Of a stretch of DNA of 55,037 nt, positions 1 through 9,018 are shown piece by piece (positions within the stretch are counted from its first letter, which is position 1; every line of letters begins with the position of its first letter). A program made the position numbers and the translations under genes. The stretch is taken from positions 1-55,037 of the forward strand of contig NZ_BCQB01000018.1 in NCBI RefSeq assembly GCF_001544215.1, in the 5' to 3' direction. The DNA comes from Enterococcus durans NBRC 100479 = LMG 10746 (GTDB lineage: Bacteria; Bacillota; Bacilli; Lactobacillales; Enterococcaceae). Below the pieces are notes generated by a model that was not told where the DNA came from, ran no database searches, and was given only the letters and a program-made list of their open reading frames with translations.

Positions 1-45
1 CCCTTTTTTCTAAAGGCAACGTACATACTCTTATTGATTTATCCG

Positions 46-831
46 TTAAAATTTTCGGAAACGTTGATAACGTCTTTCCACCAATTTTTCTACGGAAGTT
101 TGGCATAGTTCAGTTAGTTTTTCAATCAATGCTTTTTGCATCATTCGGCTAACTTTTTCTTTGCTTAATGGTTCACCATTGAAGGTTTCAGGAATCACAC
201 GATCAATCACCTCTAGATCAAACAGTTCGGTAGCAGCGACTTTCATCAACTCAGCTGCTTCAGCTGCCCGACTCCCATCTTTCCACAGAATAGAAGCAAA
301 TCCTTCAGGAGATAAAACAGCATAGATCGTTTGTTCCAACATCCAGACTTCATCTGCTAGTCCAAGCGCTAGCGCACCGCCGCTACCTCCTTCACCAATG
401 ATGATAGCAATGATCGGTACTTTTAGATCCGACATCTCTAGTAAATTCCGAGCAATTGCTTCCCCTTCACCACGTTCTTCCGCACCGATCCCACAATAAG
501 CCCCGGCTGTATTGATCAATGTGATCACTGGTCGTTTGAATTTCTCTGCCTGTTTCATTAAACGTAAAGCTTTGCGATACCCTTCAGGATGAGGAGAGCC
601 GAAATTCCTGCGGATGTTTTCTTGTAGATCTCGTCCTTTTTGGATGCCGATCACTGTCACAGGTTTTCCATCTAATTTAGCTACACCTCCGACAACCGCT
701 TCATCATCCCCAAATAAACGATCGCCGTGGAATTCACGAAACCCTTCAAAAATATTTTCAAAAAAATCCAGACTTGTCCAACGATCTTTTTCGCGTGCCA
801 GTTGAACAATTTCATGTGCTGTTCTATCCAT
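46..831 (-). CDS. accA: Acetyl-CoA carboxylase carboxyltransferase subunit alpha
   Basis: AccA pairs with AccD to form the carboxyltransferase that moves CO2 from biotinylated AccB to acetyl-CoA, making malonyl-CoA in the cytoplasm. The 261-residue protein has the crotonase-like carboxyltransferase core, including a Gly-rich stretch [15 protein letters not shown] (about residues 146-160) that forms the oxyanion and acyl-CoA site. It lacks the long N-terminal extension of Gram-negative AccA, as is usual in lactic acid bacteria. It is the last gene of the fab operon, and its start lies 8 bases inside the end of accD, so the two are probably translationally coupled. Confidence 0.97.
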   Translation of the reverse strand: MDRTAHEIVQLAREKDRWTSLDFFENIFEGFREFHGDRLFGDDEAVVGGVAKLDGKPVTVIGIQKGRDLQENIRRNFGSPHPEGYRKALRLMKQAEKFKRPVITLINTAGAYCGIGAEERGEGEAIARNLLEMSDLKVPIIAIIIGEGGSGGALALGLADEVWMLEQTIYAVLSPEGFASILWKDGSRAAEAAELMKVAATELFDLEVIDRVIPETFNGEPLSKEKVSRMMQKALIEKLTELCQTSVEKLVERRYQRFRKF

Positions 832-1693
832 GATTTATCCAACCTTTCTGCGTATGCAATTCAAGCAACCCATATATCGTTTTCTTCAGTTCTTTTCTCG
901 GAACGATTTCATCCACGAAGCCGTGTGCCAGTAAAAATTCAGCTTTTTGAAAATCATCCGGAAGTTCTTGTTTGATCGTCTGCTCGATCACACGTCTCCC
1001 TGCAAAACCAATCAAACTTTGTGGTTCTGCTATGATGACGTCGCCTTCCATCGCAAAACTGGCTGTTACACCACCAGTAGTTGGATCAGTCAGCACAGTC
1101 AAGTAAAACAAGCCAGCGTTACTGTGCCGTTTCACTGCTGCAGATATTTTTGCCATCTGCATCAAAGAAAAAATACCTTCCTGCATTCTGGCTCCCCCTG
1201 AAGCTGTAAATAAAACAACTGGTAACTGTTCTTTTTCTGCTCGTTCAAATAGCCGTGTGATTTTTTCACCGACCACTGTGCCCATACTTCCCATGATGAA
1301 ATTGGAGTCCATGACACCGACAGCAAAACTTAGCCCGTTGATCGTTGCCTTACCTGTAAGTACCGCCTCATTTAGGCCAGTCTTTTCTTGCATTTTCTGG
1401 ATTTTTTCTTGATACCCTGGAAAGTCTAATGGATCTTTCGTAACCAGTTCCGTATCCCATTCCTCTAAGCTTTTCTCATCAATGATCAATGCGAGTCTTT
1501 GCCATGCACTGATGCGAAAATTATAGTCGCAATGAGGACAGATTTTTTCCTCACCTATATCTTTTGTATAGATGATATGCTTGCAATTTGGACATTTCGC
1601 CCACATATTGTCTGGAATAGACGGCGCATTCGTTGGCTTTTCTTCTCTATTGGGATTGATTCGAATGTATTTTTTCTTCTTGAATAAAGCCAT
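824..1693 (-). CDS. accD: Acetyl-CoA carboxylase carboxyltransferase subunit beta
   Basis: This is the beta partner of AccA in the carboxyltransferase half of acetyl-CoA carboxylase. The 289-residue product carries the diagnostic N-terminal zinc ribbon, with Cys pairs at 34/37 and 52/55 (CPNC and CPHC), followed by a crotonase-like carboxyltransferase fold with [12 protein letters not shown] near residues 160-172. Its ATG directly abuts the TAG stop of accC with no spacer, and its end overlaps accA, which fits one polycistronic unit. Confidence 0.97.
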   Translation of the reverse strand: MALFKKKKYIRINPNREEKPTNAPSIPDNMWAKCPNCKHIIYTKDIGEEKICPHCDYNFRISAWQRLALIIDEKSLEEWDTELVTKDPLDFPGYQEKIQKMQEKTGLNEAVLTGKATINGLSFAVGVMDSNFIMGSMGTVVGEKITRLFERAEKEQLPVVLFTASGGARMQEGIFSLMQMAKISAAVKRHSNAGLFYLTVLTDPTTGGVTASFAMEGDVIIAEPQSLIGFAGRRVIEQTIKQELPDDFQKAEFLLAHGFVDEIVPRKELKKTIYGLLELHTQKGWINHG

Positions 1694-3073
1694 CTACTCG
1701 TCTCCTATCTCCGTTTCGGGTGACCAATTCGGTAAAAATTCTTCTTGTAAAAAGGCAGTGCTGTAGTCACCGGCGATGACCGCTGGATGACTGATCAGAT
1801 CCATCTGAAATTCGGCATTTGTAATGACGCCATCTGTTACGATTTCACTAAGCGCACGTTGCATCTTCATCAGTGCTTCAAAGCGTGTATCACCATGAAC
1901 GATCACTTTTGCGATCATTGAATCATAATATGGTGGGATCGTATAACCGGAATACACGGCACTATCGACACGAAGCCCCATTCCTCCTGCTGGTAATAAC
2001 AGATTGTGGATCGTACCAGGAGAAGGCGCAAAATGAAATGCGGGATTTTCAGCATTGATTCGACATTCAATCGCATGACCAGAGAAAACCACCTCACCTT
2101 GCGTGATTTCTAATGGCAACCCAGAAGCAATCTCGATCTGTTTTTTTACTAGATCAATATTAGTGACCATTTCTGTTACAGGATGTTCAACTTGGATCCT
2201 TGTATTCATTTCCATGAAATAAAATTCTCCAGATTCATCCATCAAGAATTCAATCGTTCCTGCATTTTCGTAGTTCACCGCTTTAGCTGCACGTACTGCA
2301 GCTGCTCCTAAACTGTCTCTCTTACTTTGAGAAATAACGACGGATGGAGACTCTTCTAACACTTTTTGATTGTTTCGTTGCAAAGAACAATCTCTTTCAC
2401 CTAAATGGAGGACATTCCCATAATGATCCCCTAATATTTGTACTTCGATATGTCTTGCCGGATAAATGATTTTTTCTAGATACATCTCATCATTTCCAAA
2501 AGCCGCTGCCGCTTCTTGTTGGGCCGAAGAAAAATGCTGTGGCAATTCTTCTTTAGATAAAACTTTTCGGATCCCTTTTCCGCCACCGCCAGCTGCTGCT
2601 TTTAGCATGACAGGATATCCAATCTTATCTGCAATCTCTAATGCTTCTTCCACCGTTGATAATACGCCATCACTACCGGGAATAACCGGAACATTTGCTT
2701 CTTGCATTAAACGGCGCGCATTGATTTTATTTCCCATTGCATCGATCGTGGCACTTTTAGGTCCTATAAACGCAATATTGCATTCTTCACACATCGAAGC
2801 AAACCGACTATTTTCTGACAAAAACCCGAACCCAGGATGGATTGCTTCTGCTTTTGTCACGATGGCAGCACTTAAGACTTCTTGCACATTCAAATATGAA
2901 TCAGTCGCTTTAGCTGGTCCTATGCAGATGGCCTCATCTGCAAGTTGCGTATGAAGCGCATCAGCATCTGCCTGTGAGTACACAGCAACAGTTTGAATCC
3001 CAAGCTCACGACAAGCACGGATAATTCGTACGGCAATTTCGCCACGATTCGCTATCAAAACTTTTGAAAACAT
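1694..3073 (-). CDS. accC: Acetyl-CoA carboxylase biotin carboxylase subunit
   Basis: AccC uses ATP and bicarbonate to carboxylate the biotin on AccB, the first half-reaction of malonyl-CoA synthesis. The 459-residue protein has the standard three parts: the N-terminal domain beginning FSKVLIANRGEIAVR, an ATP-grasp domain with the glycine-rich loop AAAGGGGKGIR (near residue 160) and the signature EMNTRIQVEHPVTE (near residue 290), and the C-terminal biotin carboxylase domain. Length is normal. It lies 7 bases downstream of fabZ in the operon. Confidence 0.98.
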   Translation of the reverse strand: MFSKVLIANRGEIAVRIIRACRELGIQTVAVYSQADADALHTQLADEAICIGPAKATDSYLNVQEVLSAAIVTKAEAIHPGFGFLSENSRFASMCEECNIAFIGPKSATIDAMGNKINARRLMQEANVPVIPGSDGVLSTVEEALEIADKIGYPVMLKAAAGGGGKGIRKVLSKEELPQHFSSAQQEAAAAFGNDEMYLEKIIYPARHIEVQILGDHYGNVLHLGERDCSLQRNNQKVLEESPSVVISQSKRDSLGAAAVRAAKAVNYENAGTIEFLMDESGEFYFMEMNTRIQVEHPVTEMVTNIDLVKKQIEIASGLPLEITQGEVVFSGHAIECRINAENPAFHFAPSPGTIHNLLLPAGGMGLRVDSAVYSGYTIPPYYDSMIAKVIVHGDTRFEALMKMQRALSEIVTDGVITNAEFQMDLISHPAVIAGDYSTAFLQEEFLPNWSPETEIGDE

Positions 3074-3080
3074 AACTCAC

Positions 3081-3500
3081 CTATCCAATCATAAAGGTTA
3101 ATTCAGCTTCAGCAACTTTTTTGCCGTCCACTTTTGCGATTCCTTTTCCGATACCTGCAGAAGATTTGATTTTAGTGATTTCAACTTCAAGGTATAATGT
3201 ATCTCCTGGTGTTACTTTACGGCGAAATTTTGCTTTATCTAAGCCGCCAAAGTAAGCCGTTTTTCCTTTAAACTGTTCTAAAGACAATAGAGCAACTGCT
3301 CCAGCTTGTGCCATCGCTTCTACGATCAAAACTCCTGGCATCACAGGTTCTTCCGGAAAATGTCCTTGAAAAAATGGTTCGTTGATCGTCACATTTTTTT
3401 TGGCAACGATCCGCTCTCCTTCAATCATTTCCTCTACTCGATCAATCAGTAACATCGGATAACGATGCGGAATAATTTCTTTGATTTCTTGAATGTTCAT
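3081..3500 (-). CDS. fabZ: 3-hydroxyacyl-ACP dehydratase FabZ
   Basis: FabZ dehydrates 3-hydroxyacyl-ACP to trans-2-enoyl-ACP in the elongation cycle. The 139-residue hot-dog fold protein shows the catalytic His in [10 protein letters not shown] and the catalytic Glu in [11 protein letters not shown]. Enterococci may carry a second FabZ-like enzyme with isomerase activity (FabN) in another locus; the operon position between accB and accC matches the plain FabZ. Spacing to accB is 23 bases, with a GAGGG-type ribosome binding site before the ATG. Confidence 0.95.
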   Translation of the reverse strand: MNIQEIKEIIPHRYPMLLIDRVEEMIEGERIVAKKNVTINEPFFQGHFPEEPVMPGVLIVEAMAQAGAVALLSLEQFKGKTAYFGGLDKAKFRRKVTPGDTLYLEVEITKIKSSAGIGKGIAKVDGKKVAEAELTFMIG

Positions 3501-3523
3501 GTTGTCCCTCTTTCCTGATTTAC

Positions 3524-4009
3524 TTAGTTTGGTTGAATTCTGAAGAGTGGTTGCCCATATTCTACGATTGCTTCATTCTCTACAAGGATCTCAACGATCT
3601 GACCATCCACTTCACTAGTGATCTCATTCATCAGTTTCATCGCTTCAATGATACAAATCACTTCACCTTTTGTTACTTTATCGCCCACTGATTTGAATTG
3701 TGGTTTATCTGGTGCAGGTTGTAGATAAACGATCCCAACAATTGGAGAGTTTACTTCAATACCATCAAATGATTCAGTCGCTGTTTGCGTAGTTTCTTTA
3801 GAAACTTCAGGTCTAGTTGAAGATGGAACAACCGGTTCAGCCATCACAACGTTGGGAACTTCCACTGTTGACGTAGGAGATGACACTCCACGACTTGATT
3901 CATTTTTATTCATGTATAATTCGAATTGTCCTTCTCGAAGATCAAATTCTGTAAGCGAAGATCCGTCAAATTGGCTGACTAATTCTTTGATTTCATTGAT
4001 ATTCAACAT
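3524..4009 (-). CDS. accB: Biotin carboxyl carrier protein of acetyl-CoA carboxylase
   Basis: AccB carries the biotin that shuttles CO2 from AccC to AccA/AccD. The protein is 161 residues from the ATG at 4009: an N-terminal domain, a Pro/Thr/Ser/Val-rich linker (about 40-85) and a C-terminal biotinyl domain. The biotin-accepting Lys is about residue 125 in the motif [10 protein letters not shown] chose the start at 4009 because it overlaps the fabF TAA by one base (TAATG), with GGAG just upstream; the longer frame begins inside fabF and is unlikely. Confidence 0.97.
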   Translation of the reverse strand: MLNINEIKELVSQFDGSSLTEFDLREGQFELYMNKNESSRGVSSPTSTVEVPNVVMAEPVVPSSTRPEVSKETTQTATESFDGIEVNSPIVGIVYLQPAPDKPQFKSVGDKVTKGEVICIIEAMKLMNEITSEVDGQIVEILVENEAIVEYGQPLFRIQPN

Positions 4010-5244
4010 TATTCCTCCCAGCGTTTCATACACAAGACTGCGTTATGCCCACCAAAGCCTAAAGAATTGCTCATCGCATAAGTCAGTTCTGCAGGTTTGC
4101 TTTCGTTGATCACAACATTCAAGTCGATTTCTGGATCTTGTTTTTGAACATTGATATTTGGTGGAATAAATTGGTGTTCAAGGGCCATCAAGGTTGCTAA
4201 CGCTTCAATTCCTCCAGCAGCACCTAATAGATGTCCTGTCATTGATTTTGTACTGCTGACATATGTTTCTTTAAAACTATCACCCAAAGCAATTTGAATC
4301 GCTTTTGCTTCTGCTTGATCATTTGCAGGCGTACTTGTACCGTGGGCATTGATATAACCCACTTCTTCTGGTGTGATGCCAGCTTCTGCCATCGCTAATT
4401 TCATCGCTTTTGAAGCACCAGAGCCGTCAGGTGTTGGAGCAGTCATATGGTATGCATCACAATTTGAACCATAACCGACGATTTCCCCATAGATCTTAGC
4501 TCCACGTGCTTGTGCATGTTCCAAAGATTCGATAACTAATACACCGGCACCTTCACCCATGACAAAGCCATTTCGCTCTTCATCGAATGGAATAGAACCA
4601 CGAGTCGGATCTGTCGAACGAGACAAAGCAGTCAATGCTGCGAATCCAGCAATCCCCATTTCACAAATCGTTGCTTCCGTTCCACCTGCTAAGATGACAT
4701 CAGAATATCCATGTTTGATGTTGCGGAAAGCTTCTCCAATCGCATTGGTTCCACTTGCGCATGCTGTTACGATGGCTGTACAGATACCTTTTGCGCCTAC
4801 ACGCAAAGCAATATTACCGGCTGCCATGTTGGCAATAGACATCGGCACAAACATTGGTGATACTCGTTGAGGTCCCTTATCGTGCATTCGGATAACTTGG
4901 TTTTCGATCGTTGGTAAGCCACCGATCCCTGATCCAACAATGACCCCGAAACGATCCTGATCGATTTCATCTTTATTTAATCCACTCATCCCCATCGCTT
5001 CTAGGGCTGCATAGATACCATAAATCGAGAACATATCCATACGTTTGCTATCTTTTTTTACAAAATATTTATCATAAGGAAAATCTTTTACCTCTCCTGC
5101 TAAAGTGATGCCTGTTTCTGTGGCGTCAAATTTTGTAATGGGTGCAATCCCGTTTGTTCCTTTTTGCAAACTTTCTAAAAAGCTCTCAGCATCATTACCA
5201 ATTGGTGAAGTGACACCATAACCAGTGATTACTACTCGATTCAT
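4009..5244 (-). CDS. fabF: 3-oxoacyl-ACP synthase II
   Basis: FabF condenses malonyl-ACP with growing acyl-ACP. The 411-residue thiolase-fold enzyme has its nucleophilic Cys at about residue 162 in VTACASGTNA, and catalytic His residues in NAHGTSTPAND and TGHLLGAAGG. The start at 5244 (MNRVVITGYG) follows an AGGAGG 9-14 bases upstream; a 42-residue longer frame has no family similarity. Enterococci typically also have a FabO (FabB-like) paralogue in a separate locus; this operon copy matches FabF by position. Confidence 0.97.
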   Translation of the reverse strand: MNRVVITGYGVTSPIGNDAESFLESLQKGTNGIAPITKFDATETGITLAGEVKDFPYDKYFVKKDSKRMDMFSIYGIYAALEAMGMSGLNKDEIDQDRFGVIVGSGIGGLPTIENQVIRMHDKGPQRVSPMFVPMSIANMAAGNIALRVGAKGICTAIVTACASGTNAIGEAFRNIKHGYSDVILAGGTEATICEMGIAGFAALTALSRSTDPTRGSIPFDEERNGFVMGEGAGVLVIESLEHAQARGAKIYGEIVGYGSNCDAYHMTAPTPDGSGASKAMKLAMAEAGITPEEVGYINAHGTSTPANDQAEAKAIQIALGDSFKETYVSSTKSMTGHLLGAAGGIEALATLMALEHQFIPPNINVQKQDPEIDLNVVINESKPAELTYAMSNSLGFGGHNAVLCMKRWEE

Positions 5245-5263
5245 TGATTTATTTCCTCCTTGT

Positions 5264-6001
5264 TTATCCGTGCATGACCAATCCGCCATCGACATTGATG
5301 ACTTGTCCAGTAATGTATGGACTCTGTGCCAAGAATATTGCTGTATTCGCGACATCTTCCACCTGTCCAAAACGTTGCATTGGAATTTGTTTTTCCACTT
5401 GTTCTTTGACTTTTTCTGATAATACTTCTGTCATATCTGTAGCAATAAATCCAGGAGCAATTGCGTTACAAGTAATACCTCTAGTCGCTGCTTCTCGAGC
5501 AACCGACTTTGTGAAACCAACTACACCAGCTTTGCTTGCTGCATAATTTGCTTGACCGACATTACCGATCAAACCTGAAACACTTGATAAGTTGATGATC
5601 GCACCAACGCGTTTTTTCATCATTTTCTTTAAAACGTGTTGGGTCATATTGAATGTTCCTGTCAAATTAATATCTAAACATTTTTTGAAATCTTCTGCCG
5701 ACATGCGCATCACTAATTTGTCATTCGTGATTCCGGCATTATTGATCAATATGTCAACAGAACCTAATTGAGCCTCTGCTTCGTTGATCATCATTCCAGC
5801 TTTTTCATAATCTGAGATGTCTCCAGAAACACCAATACACTCTACTCCTAGCGCTTTGATCTCTGAGATTTTCTCTTCTGGGATCTCTCCTCGTCCATTA
5901 AGGATAATGTTTGCCCCTTTTTTTGCAAAAGCGATAGCTACTGCTGCGCCGATTCCTCTAGTACTACCTGTGATAAACACATTTTTTCCTGTTAGCTCCA
6001 T
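5264..6001 (-). CDS. fabG: 3-oxoacyl-ACP reductase
   Basis: FabG is the NADPH-dependent reductase of 3-oxoacyl-ACP. The 245-residue short-chain dehydrogenase shows the nucleotide-binding TGSTRGIGAAVA motif at the N terminus, NNAG near residue 88, the catalytic Ser in NLSSVSG and the YAASK active-site motif near residue 152. It begins 10 bases inside the end of fabD, suggesting coupled translation, and precedes fabF by 19 bases. Confidence 0.97.
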   Translation of the reverse strand: MELTGKNVFITGSTRGIGAAVAIAFAKKGANIILNGRGEIPEEKISEIKALGVECIGVSGDISDYEKAGMMINEAEAQLGSVDILINNAGITNDKLVMRMSAEDFKKCLDINLTGTFNMTQHVLKKMMKKRVGAIINLSSVSGLIGNVGQANYAASKAGVVGFTKSVAREAATRGITCNAIAPGFIATDMTEVLSEKVKEQVEKQIPMQRFGQVEDVANTAIFLAQSPYITGQVINVDGGLVMHG

Positions 6002-6927
6002 GACATACCTCCGATACTTGTCATTGTTTCCTCAAATGTTGCTTGATTATCGACCCGCAGAACAGGGATCGATTTATCGATTTTTTTCATAAATCCTCTG
6101 AGAACTTTTCCAGGTCCAACTTCAATGACTTGTTCGATTCCCTGCTCTTTCAAACGATGGATGCTTTCATAGAAACGAACCGGCTTCATCACTTGCTGCT
6201 CAAGTAAAATCGGTATGCGTTCCTTTGTCATCACTTCGGTTGTTGTATTGCTAATGACTGGGATTTTCGGTTCATTGAATGCAACATTCTTTAACTCTGT
6301 TGCTAATTTCTCTGATGCAGGTGCTAAAATTGCCGTATGGAAAGGTCCACTGACATTCAACGGGATCATTCGTTTGATTCCTTGTTCTTGCAGTAAAGCA
6401 ACTGCTTGATCCACCGCCTGCGCTTCTCCACCGATCACGATTTGTTGTGGCGTATTGTAATTTGCTGGTGAGACGATACCTAGTTCTTGTGCTTTTTCAC
6501 AGCATTCTTCAATGACTTCGATAGGTGCATTCATCACAGCAACCATCTTTCCACTACCAGTAGGTGCTGCTTCTGTCATATAAGCACCTCTTTTTGCTAC
6601 CAGTGCAACTGCTTCAGAAAATGGCAATGCCTCACTTGCAACTAATGCAGAATATTCTCCTAGACTAAGCCCTAAAGCAGCTTGCGGAAAAATCCCATGT
6701 TCCTTCAATAAGCGCTGATAAGCGATACTCACAGTTAGAATTGCCGGTTGTGTGTACATCGTTTGATTCAATTTTTCATTTTCTGAAAAGCATAATTCCG
6801 CCATGTCATAGCTTAAAATCTCGCTTGATTCATCAAATGTTTTTTTTACGATTGGCTCATGGTAGAGGTCTTGACCCATCCCTTGATATTGAGCGCCTTG
6901 TCCGCTAAATAAAAATGCTGTTTTCAT
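5992..6927 (-). CDS. fabD: Malonyl-CoA:ACP transacylase
   Basis: FabD loads malonyl groups from CoA onto ACP. The 311-residue protein has FSGQGAQYQGMG at the N terminus, the nucleophilic Ser in GLSLGEYSAL (about residue 91) and the catalytic His in VSGPFHTAIL (about residue 199). In many related operons fabK lies directly upstream; here there is only a 106-base gap with a terminator-like hairpin, so fabD expression may depend on read-through from acpP or a weak local promoter. Confidence 0.96.
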   Translation of the reverse strand: MKTAFLFSGQGAQYQGMGQDLYHEPIVKKTFDESSEILSYDMAELCFSENEKLNQTMYTQPAILTVSIAYQRLLKEHGIFPQAALGLSLGEYSALVASEALPFSEAVALVAKRGAYMTEAAPTGSGKMVAVMNAPIEVIEECCEKAQELGIVSPANYNTPQQIVIGGEAQAVDQAVALLQEQGIKRMIPLNVSGPFHTAILAPASEKLATELKNVAFNEPKIPVISNTTTEVMTKERIPILLEQQVMKPVRFYESIHRLKEQGIEQVIEVGPGKVLRGFMKKIDKSIPVLRVDNQATFEETMTSIGGMSWS

Positions 6928-6972
6928 TTATTTTCTCCAATAGTTTTAGGATTAGTGATGCAACTATTTAGT

Positions 6973-7012
6973 AAAAAAGACCAAGACATCCCCATAAAAG
7001 GAAATGTCCCAG
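6973..7012 (-). terminator. Terminator-like hairpin between acpP and fabD
   Basis: On the minus strand a 13-bp stem with several G-U pairs, a 6-base loop and a following run of six T lies between acpP and fabD. It should partly terminate transcription inside the fab operon, giving more acpP mRNA than downstream message. The arm contains GGGACA, also found in the dispersed repeats of this window. The level of termination is inference. Confidence 0.6.
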
Positions 7013-7033
7013 CCCCCAACCTAATCTCAATGA

Positions 7034-7258
7034 TTATGCAGTTTGTTTTTCAACATAAGTTACTAAATCTTGAACTGTTTTGATACCGTCTTCTGTTTCG
7101 ATCTTCACATCAAATTCATCTTCGATTTCGTTAATGATTTGGAATAAATCCAAGCTATCTGCTTCTAAGTCTTCTTGGATATTTGTTGTTAATTTGATTT
7201 CTTCAGTTTCTTTTCCTAATTCTTCAGCAATAATTTCTTGAATTTTTTCGAATACCAT
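7034..7258 (-). CDS. acpP: Acyl carrier protein
   Basis: ACP carries acyl chains on phosphopantetheine during fatty-acid synthesis. The 74-residue acidic protein has the modification motif ADSLD, with the pantetheinylated Ser at about residue 35. It lies 48 bases after fabH within the fab operon. A hairpin follows it, consistent with the usual high expression of ACP relative to the enzymes. Confidence 0.96.
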   Translation of the reverse strand: MVFEKIQEIIAEELGKETEEIKLTTNIQEDLEADSLDLFQIINEIEDEFDVKIETEDGIKTVQDLVTYVEKQTA

Positions 7259-7306
7259 AATCTATATTCCTCCGATATTGTTTACATTTTTTTATGTTTT
7301 ATCAGT

Positions 7307-8269
7307 TTACAGCTCCATGAGGATGCTTCCCCAAGTTAAACCTCCACCGTAACCTGTAAATACTACCTTTTGTTTTTTTCCTAAAGTGATTCTTCCACTA
7401 GTTACCGCTTCGTCCAATAGGATCGGAATACTTGCAGCAGAGGTATTGCCGTATTTATCCATATTTGTCAGAAATTTTTCTTGTGGCACTTTTACTTTTC
7501 GTGCAATCTTTTCAATGATCCTAAGATTCGCTTGATGCAAAAGCAGATAATCAACTGGCTCATCTTTGATGATTTCTTTAATGTTTTTCGCAACGTCTCT
7601 GACAGCAAAATCAAAGATATCTCTTCCCACCATCTTTAAATAGAAAGAACCTTCTGAATCTTCTGTATAAATTGGCGAAGCATTGTGATGATAGCCTGCA
7701 GTAAGTGAAGTCCCCCGCGTACCATCAGCGGCCAAATGTTCAGCCAATAATTTTTGTTCGTTTCCAGCTTCAAGCAACACACCACCTGCACCATCTCCAA
7801 ACAAAACAGCTGTTGTGCGGTCAGACCAATCAATCAATTTTGATAATGTCTCACCACCGATAACGAGGCCTTTTTTGGAGCCACAGCGAATCAGCTTTTC
7901 CGCCAAACTCAATGCGTAAACAAAGCCAGAGCAAGCTGCACTGATATCAAATGCGATAGCTGTCATTGCACCGATCTTCCCTTGTACCTGAACAGCTACA
8001 GAAGGTGTCGCATAATCGGGCGACATCGTTGCAACAATGATAAAATCAAGTTCGCTCGCAGCGGTATTTCTTTTTTTCAATAATTTTTCTGCTACCAAAT
8101 AGCATAAATCAGAAGTTTCTTGATCTGTGACACAACGTCTTTGTCTAATACCCGTTCGAGATGCGATCCATTCGTCTGATGTATCCATCATTTTAGAAAG
8201 ATCCTCATTGGTAATGATTTTTTCGGGAAGGACACTAGCGGTTGCTGTGATCGTTCCAAATTGTTCCAT
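7307..8269 (-). CDS. fabH: 3-oxoacyl-ACP synthase III
   Basis: FabH starts each fatty acid by condensing acyl-CoA with malonyl-ACP. The 320-residue protein has the catalytic triad of the family: Cys at about residue 113 in SAACSGFVYA, His in LLHQANLRI and Asn in YGNTSAASIP. It follows fabT by 9 bases and is the first biosynthetic gene of the operon, which is normal for FabT-controlled operons in Lactobacillales. Confidence 0.97.
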   Translation of the reverse strand: MEQFGTITATASVLPEKIITNEDLSKMMDTSDEWIASRTGIRQRRCVTDQETSDLCYLVAEKLLKKRNTAASELDFIIVATMSPDYATPSVAVQVQGKIGAMTAIAFDISAACSGFVYALSLAEKLIRCGSKKGLVIGGETLSKLIDWSDRTTAVLFGDGAGGVLLEAGNEQKLLAEHLAADGTRGTSLTAGYHHNASPIYTEDSEGSFYLKMVGRDIFDFAVRDVAKNIKEIIKDEPVDYLLLHQANLRIIEKIARKVKVPQEKFLTNMDKYGNTSAASIPILLDEAVTSGRITLGKKQKVVFTGYGGGLTWGSILMEL

Positions 8270-8278
8270 TAAAAATCC

Positions 8279-8719
8279 TCACTTGTAATCTCGCAAAAAA
8301 TCATGCAAGTTTTTCAACGCAGCCAGTAAAGCATGTTGTTCTTCCGTAGCCATACTATCCAAAATATTCTTGACCATTTCTCGATGGAAATGTTGGTGGA
8401 CACGATACAAAAGTTTCCCTTTTTTCGTCAACCCAAGTTTTACAACGCGACGGTCATCTTCACTTCGGATGCGTTCAACATAGCCTTTTTTTACTAACTT
8501 ATTGATAGCAGTGGTCAAGGTCCCAACAGTAATCGACAGTTCTTTGGCTACTTCTGAAGTCGTTTTTTTCTTATACATCCCAATTGCCTCGATCGTATGC
8601 ATTTCCGTGATCGACAAGTCTTTAAACTGAGATTTTTTCAGCTCAGATTCTTCGATTGTCAAGATGTCGTTGAACACACTAACAAGATAATCATTTACTG
8701 TTTTTAAATCTGGTTCCAT
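8279..8719 (-). CDS. fabT: MarR-family fatty-acid synthesis repressor FabT
   Basis: FabT is a winged-helix MarR repressor that, bound to acyl-ACP, shuts down the fab operon. The 146-residue product has the recognition region SEVAKELSITVGTLTTAINKLVKKGYVER followed by the DDRR wing typical of MarR proteins. I chose the ATG at 8719 (MEPDLKTVNDYL), which follows a GGATGGTGG ribosome binding site; an 11-residue longer form would start within the operator. It is the first gene of the operon it controls, with two FabT palindromes just upstream. Confidence 0.94.
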   Translation of the reverse strand: MEPDLKTVNDYLVSVFNDILTIEESELKKSQFKDLSITEMHTIEAIGMYKKKTTSEVAKELSITVGTLTTAINKLVKKGYVERIRSEDDRRVVKLGLTKKGKLLYRVHQHFHREMVKNILDSMATEEQHALLAALKNLHDFLRDYK

Positions 8720-8740
8720 GTTCCACCATCCACTAATTAG

Positions 8741-8769
8741 TTTGATTATCAAATCATTTGATGTTCAAA
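8741..8769 (-). promoter_or_regulatory. Tandem FabT operator upstream of fabT
   Basis: A perfect palindrome TTTGATTATCAAA lies at 8741-8753, and a second, looser one TTTGATGTTCAAA at 8757-8769. This is the known FabT box form of streptococci and enterococci. Both sit immediately downstream of the -10 element of the fabT promoter, so FabT bound here would block transcription start. The match is read from the sequence; function follows from the family. Confidence 0.88.
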
Positions 8770-8797
8770 CTATATCTTATCTTTTTTCAAAATGCAA
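8769..8797 (-). promoter_or_regulatory. Proximal fabT operon promoter
   Basis: On the minus strand TTGCAT (8797-8792) and TATAGT (8774-8769) are separated by exactly 17 bases, a good vegetative promoter. The -10 abuts the second FabT box, giving an autoregulated operon promoter. Confidence 0.8.
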
Positions 8798-8896
8798 CCT
8801 TAAAAATCACTTTTTTTCTTTTATGATATTTTTTTAATCTATTGCTAATTTAAAAAAGTTGATAAATCAGCATTTAAGATTATCATTATTAAATAT

Positions 8897-8926
8897 GTAT
8901 AAAATAAAATTGATTTGATTATCAAA
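8897..8926 (-). promoter_or_regulatory. Distal FabT box with possible second promoter
   Basis: Another perfect FabT palindrome TTTGATTATCAAA lies at 8914-8926, about 170 bases upstream of the first. On the minus strand a TTGATA (8925-8920) inside the box is followed after 17 bases by TTATAC (8902-8897), so it could be a FabT-blocked upstream promoter for the fab operon. It might also influence the divergent gene at 9019. Confidence 0.6.
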
Positions 8927-8963
8927 GTATTTTTATGAATTTCTTTATATTTAAACTTAAAAG

Positions 8964-8992
8964 TTGTCGCTATAACTGAAATTTGCTATAGT
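8964..8992 (+). promoter_or_regulatory. Promoter of the GIY-YIG gene
   Basis: TTGTCG (8964-8969) and TATAGT (8987-8992) are spaced by 17 bases on the plus strand, about 27 bases before the TTG start of the gene at 9019. The nearest FabT box ends 38 bases upstream of the -35. Confidence 0.7.
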
Positions 8993-9018
8993 AGCTTTGG
9001 AAAAAAGGAGATACGCCC

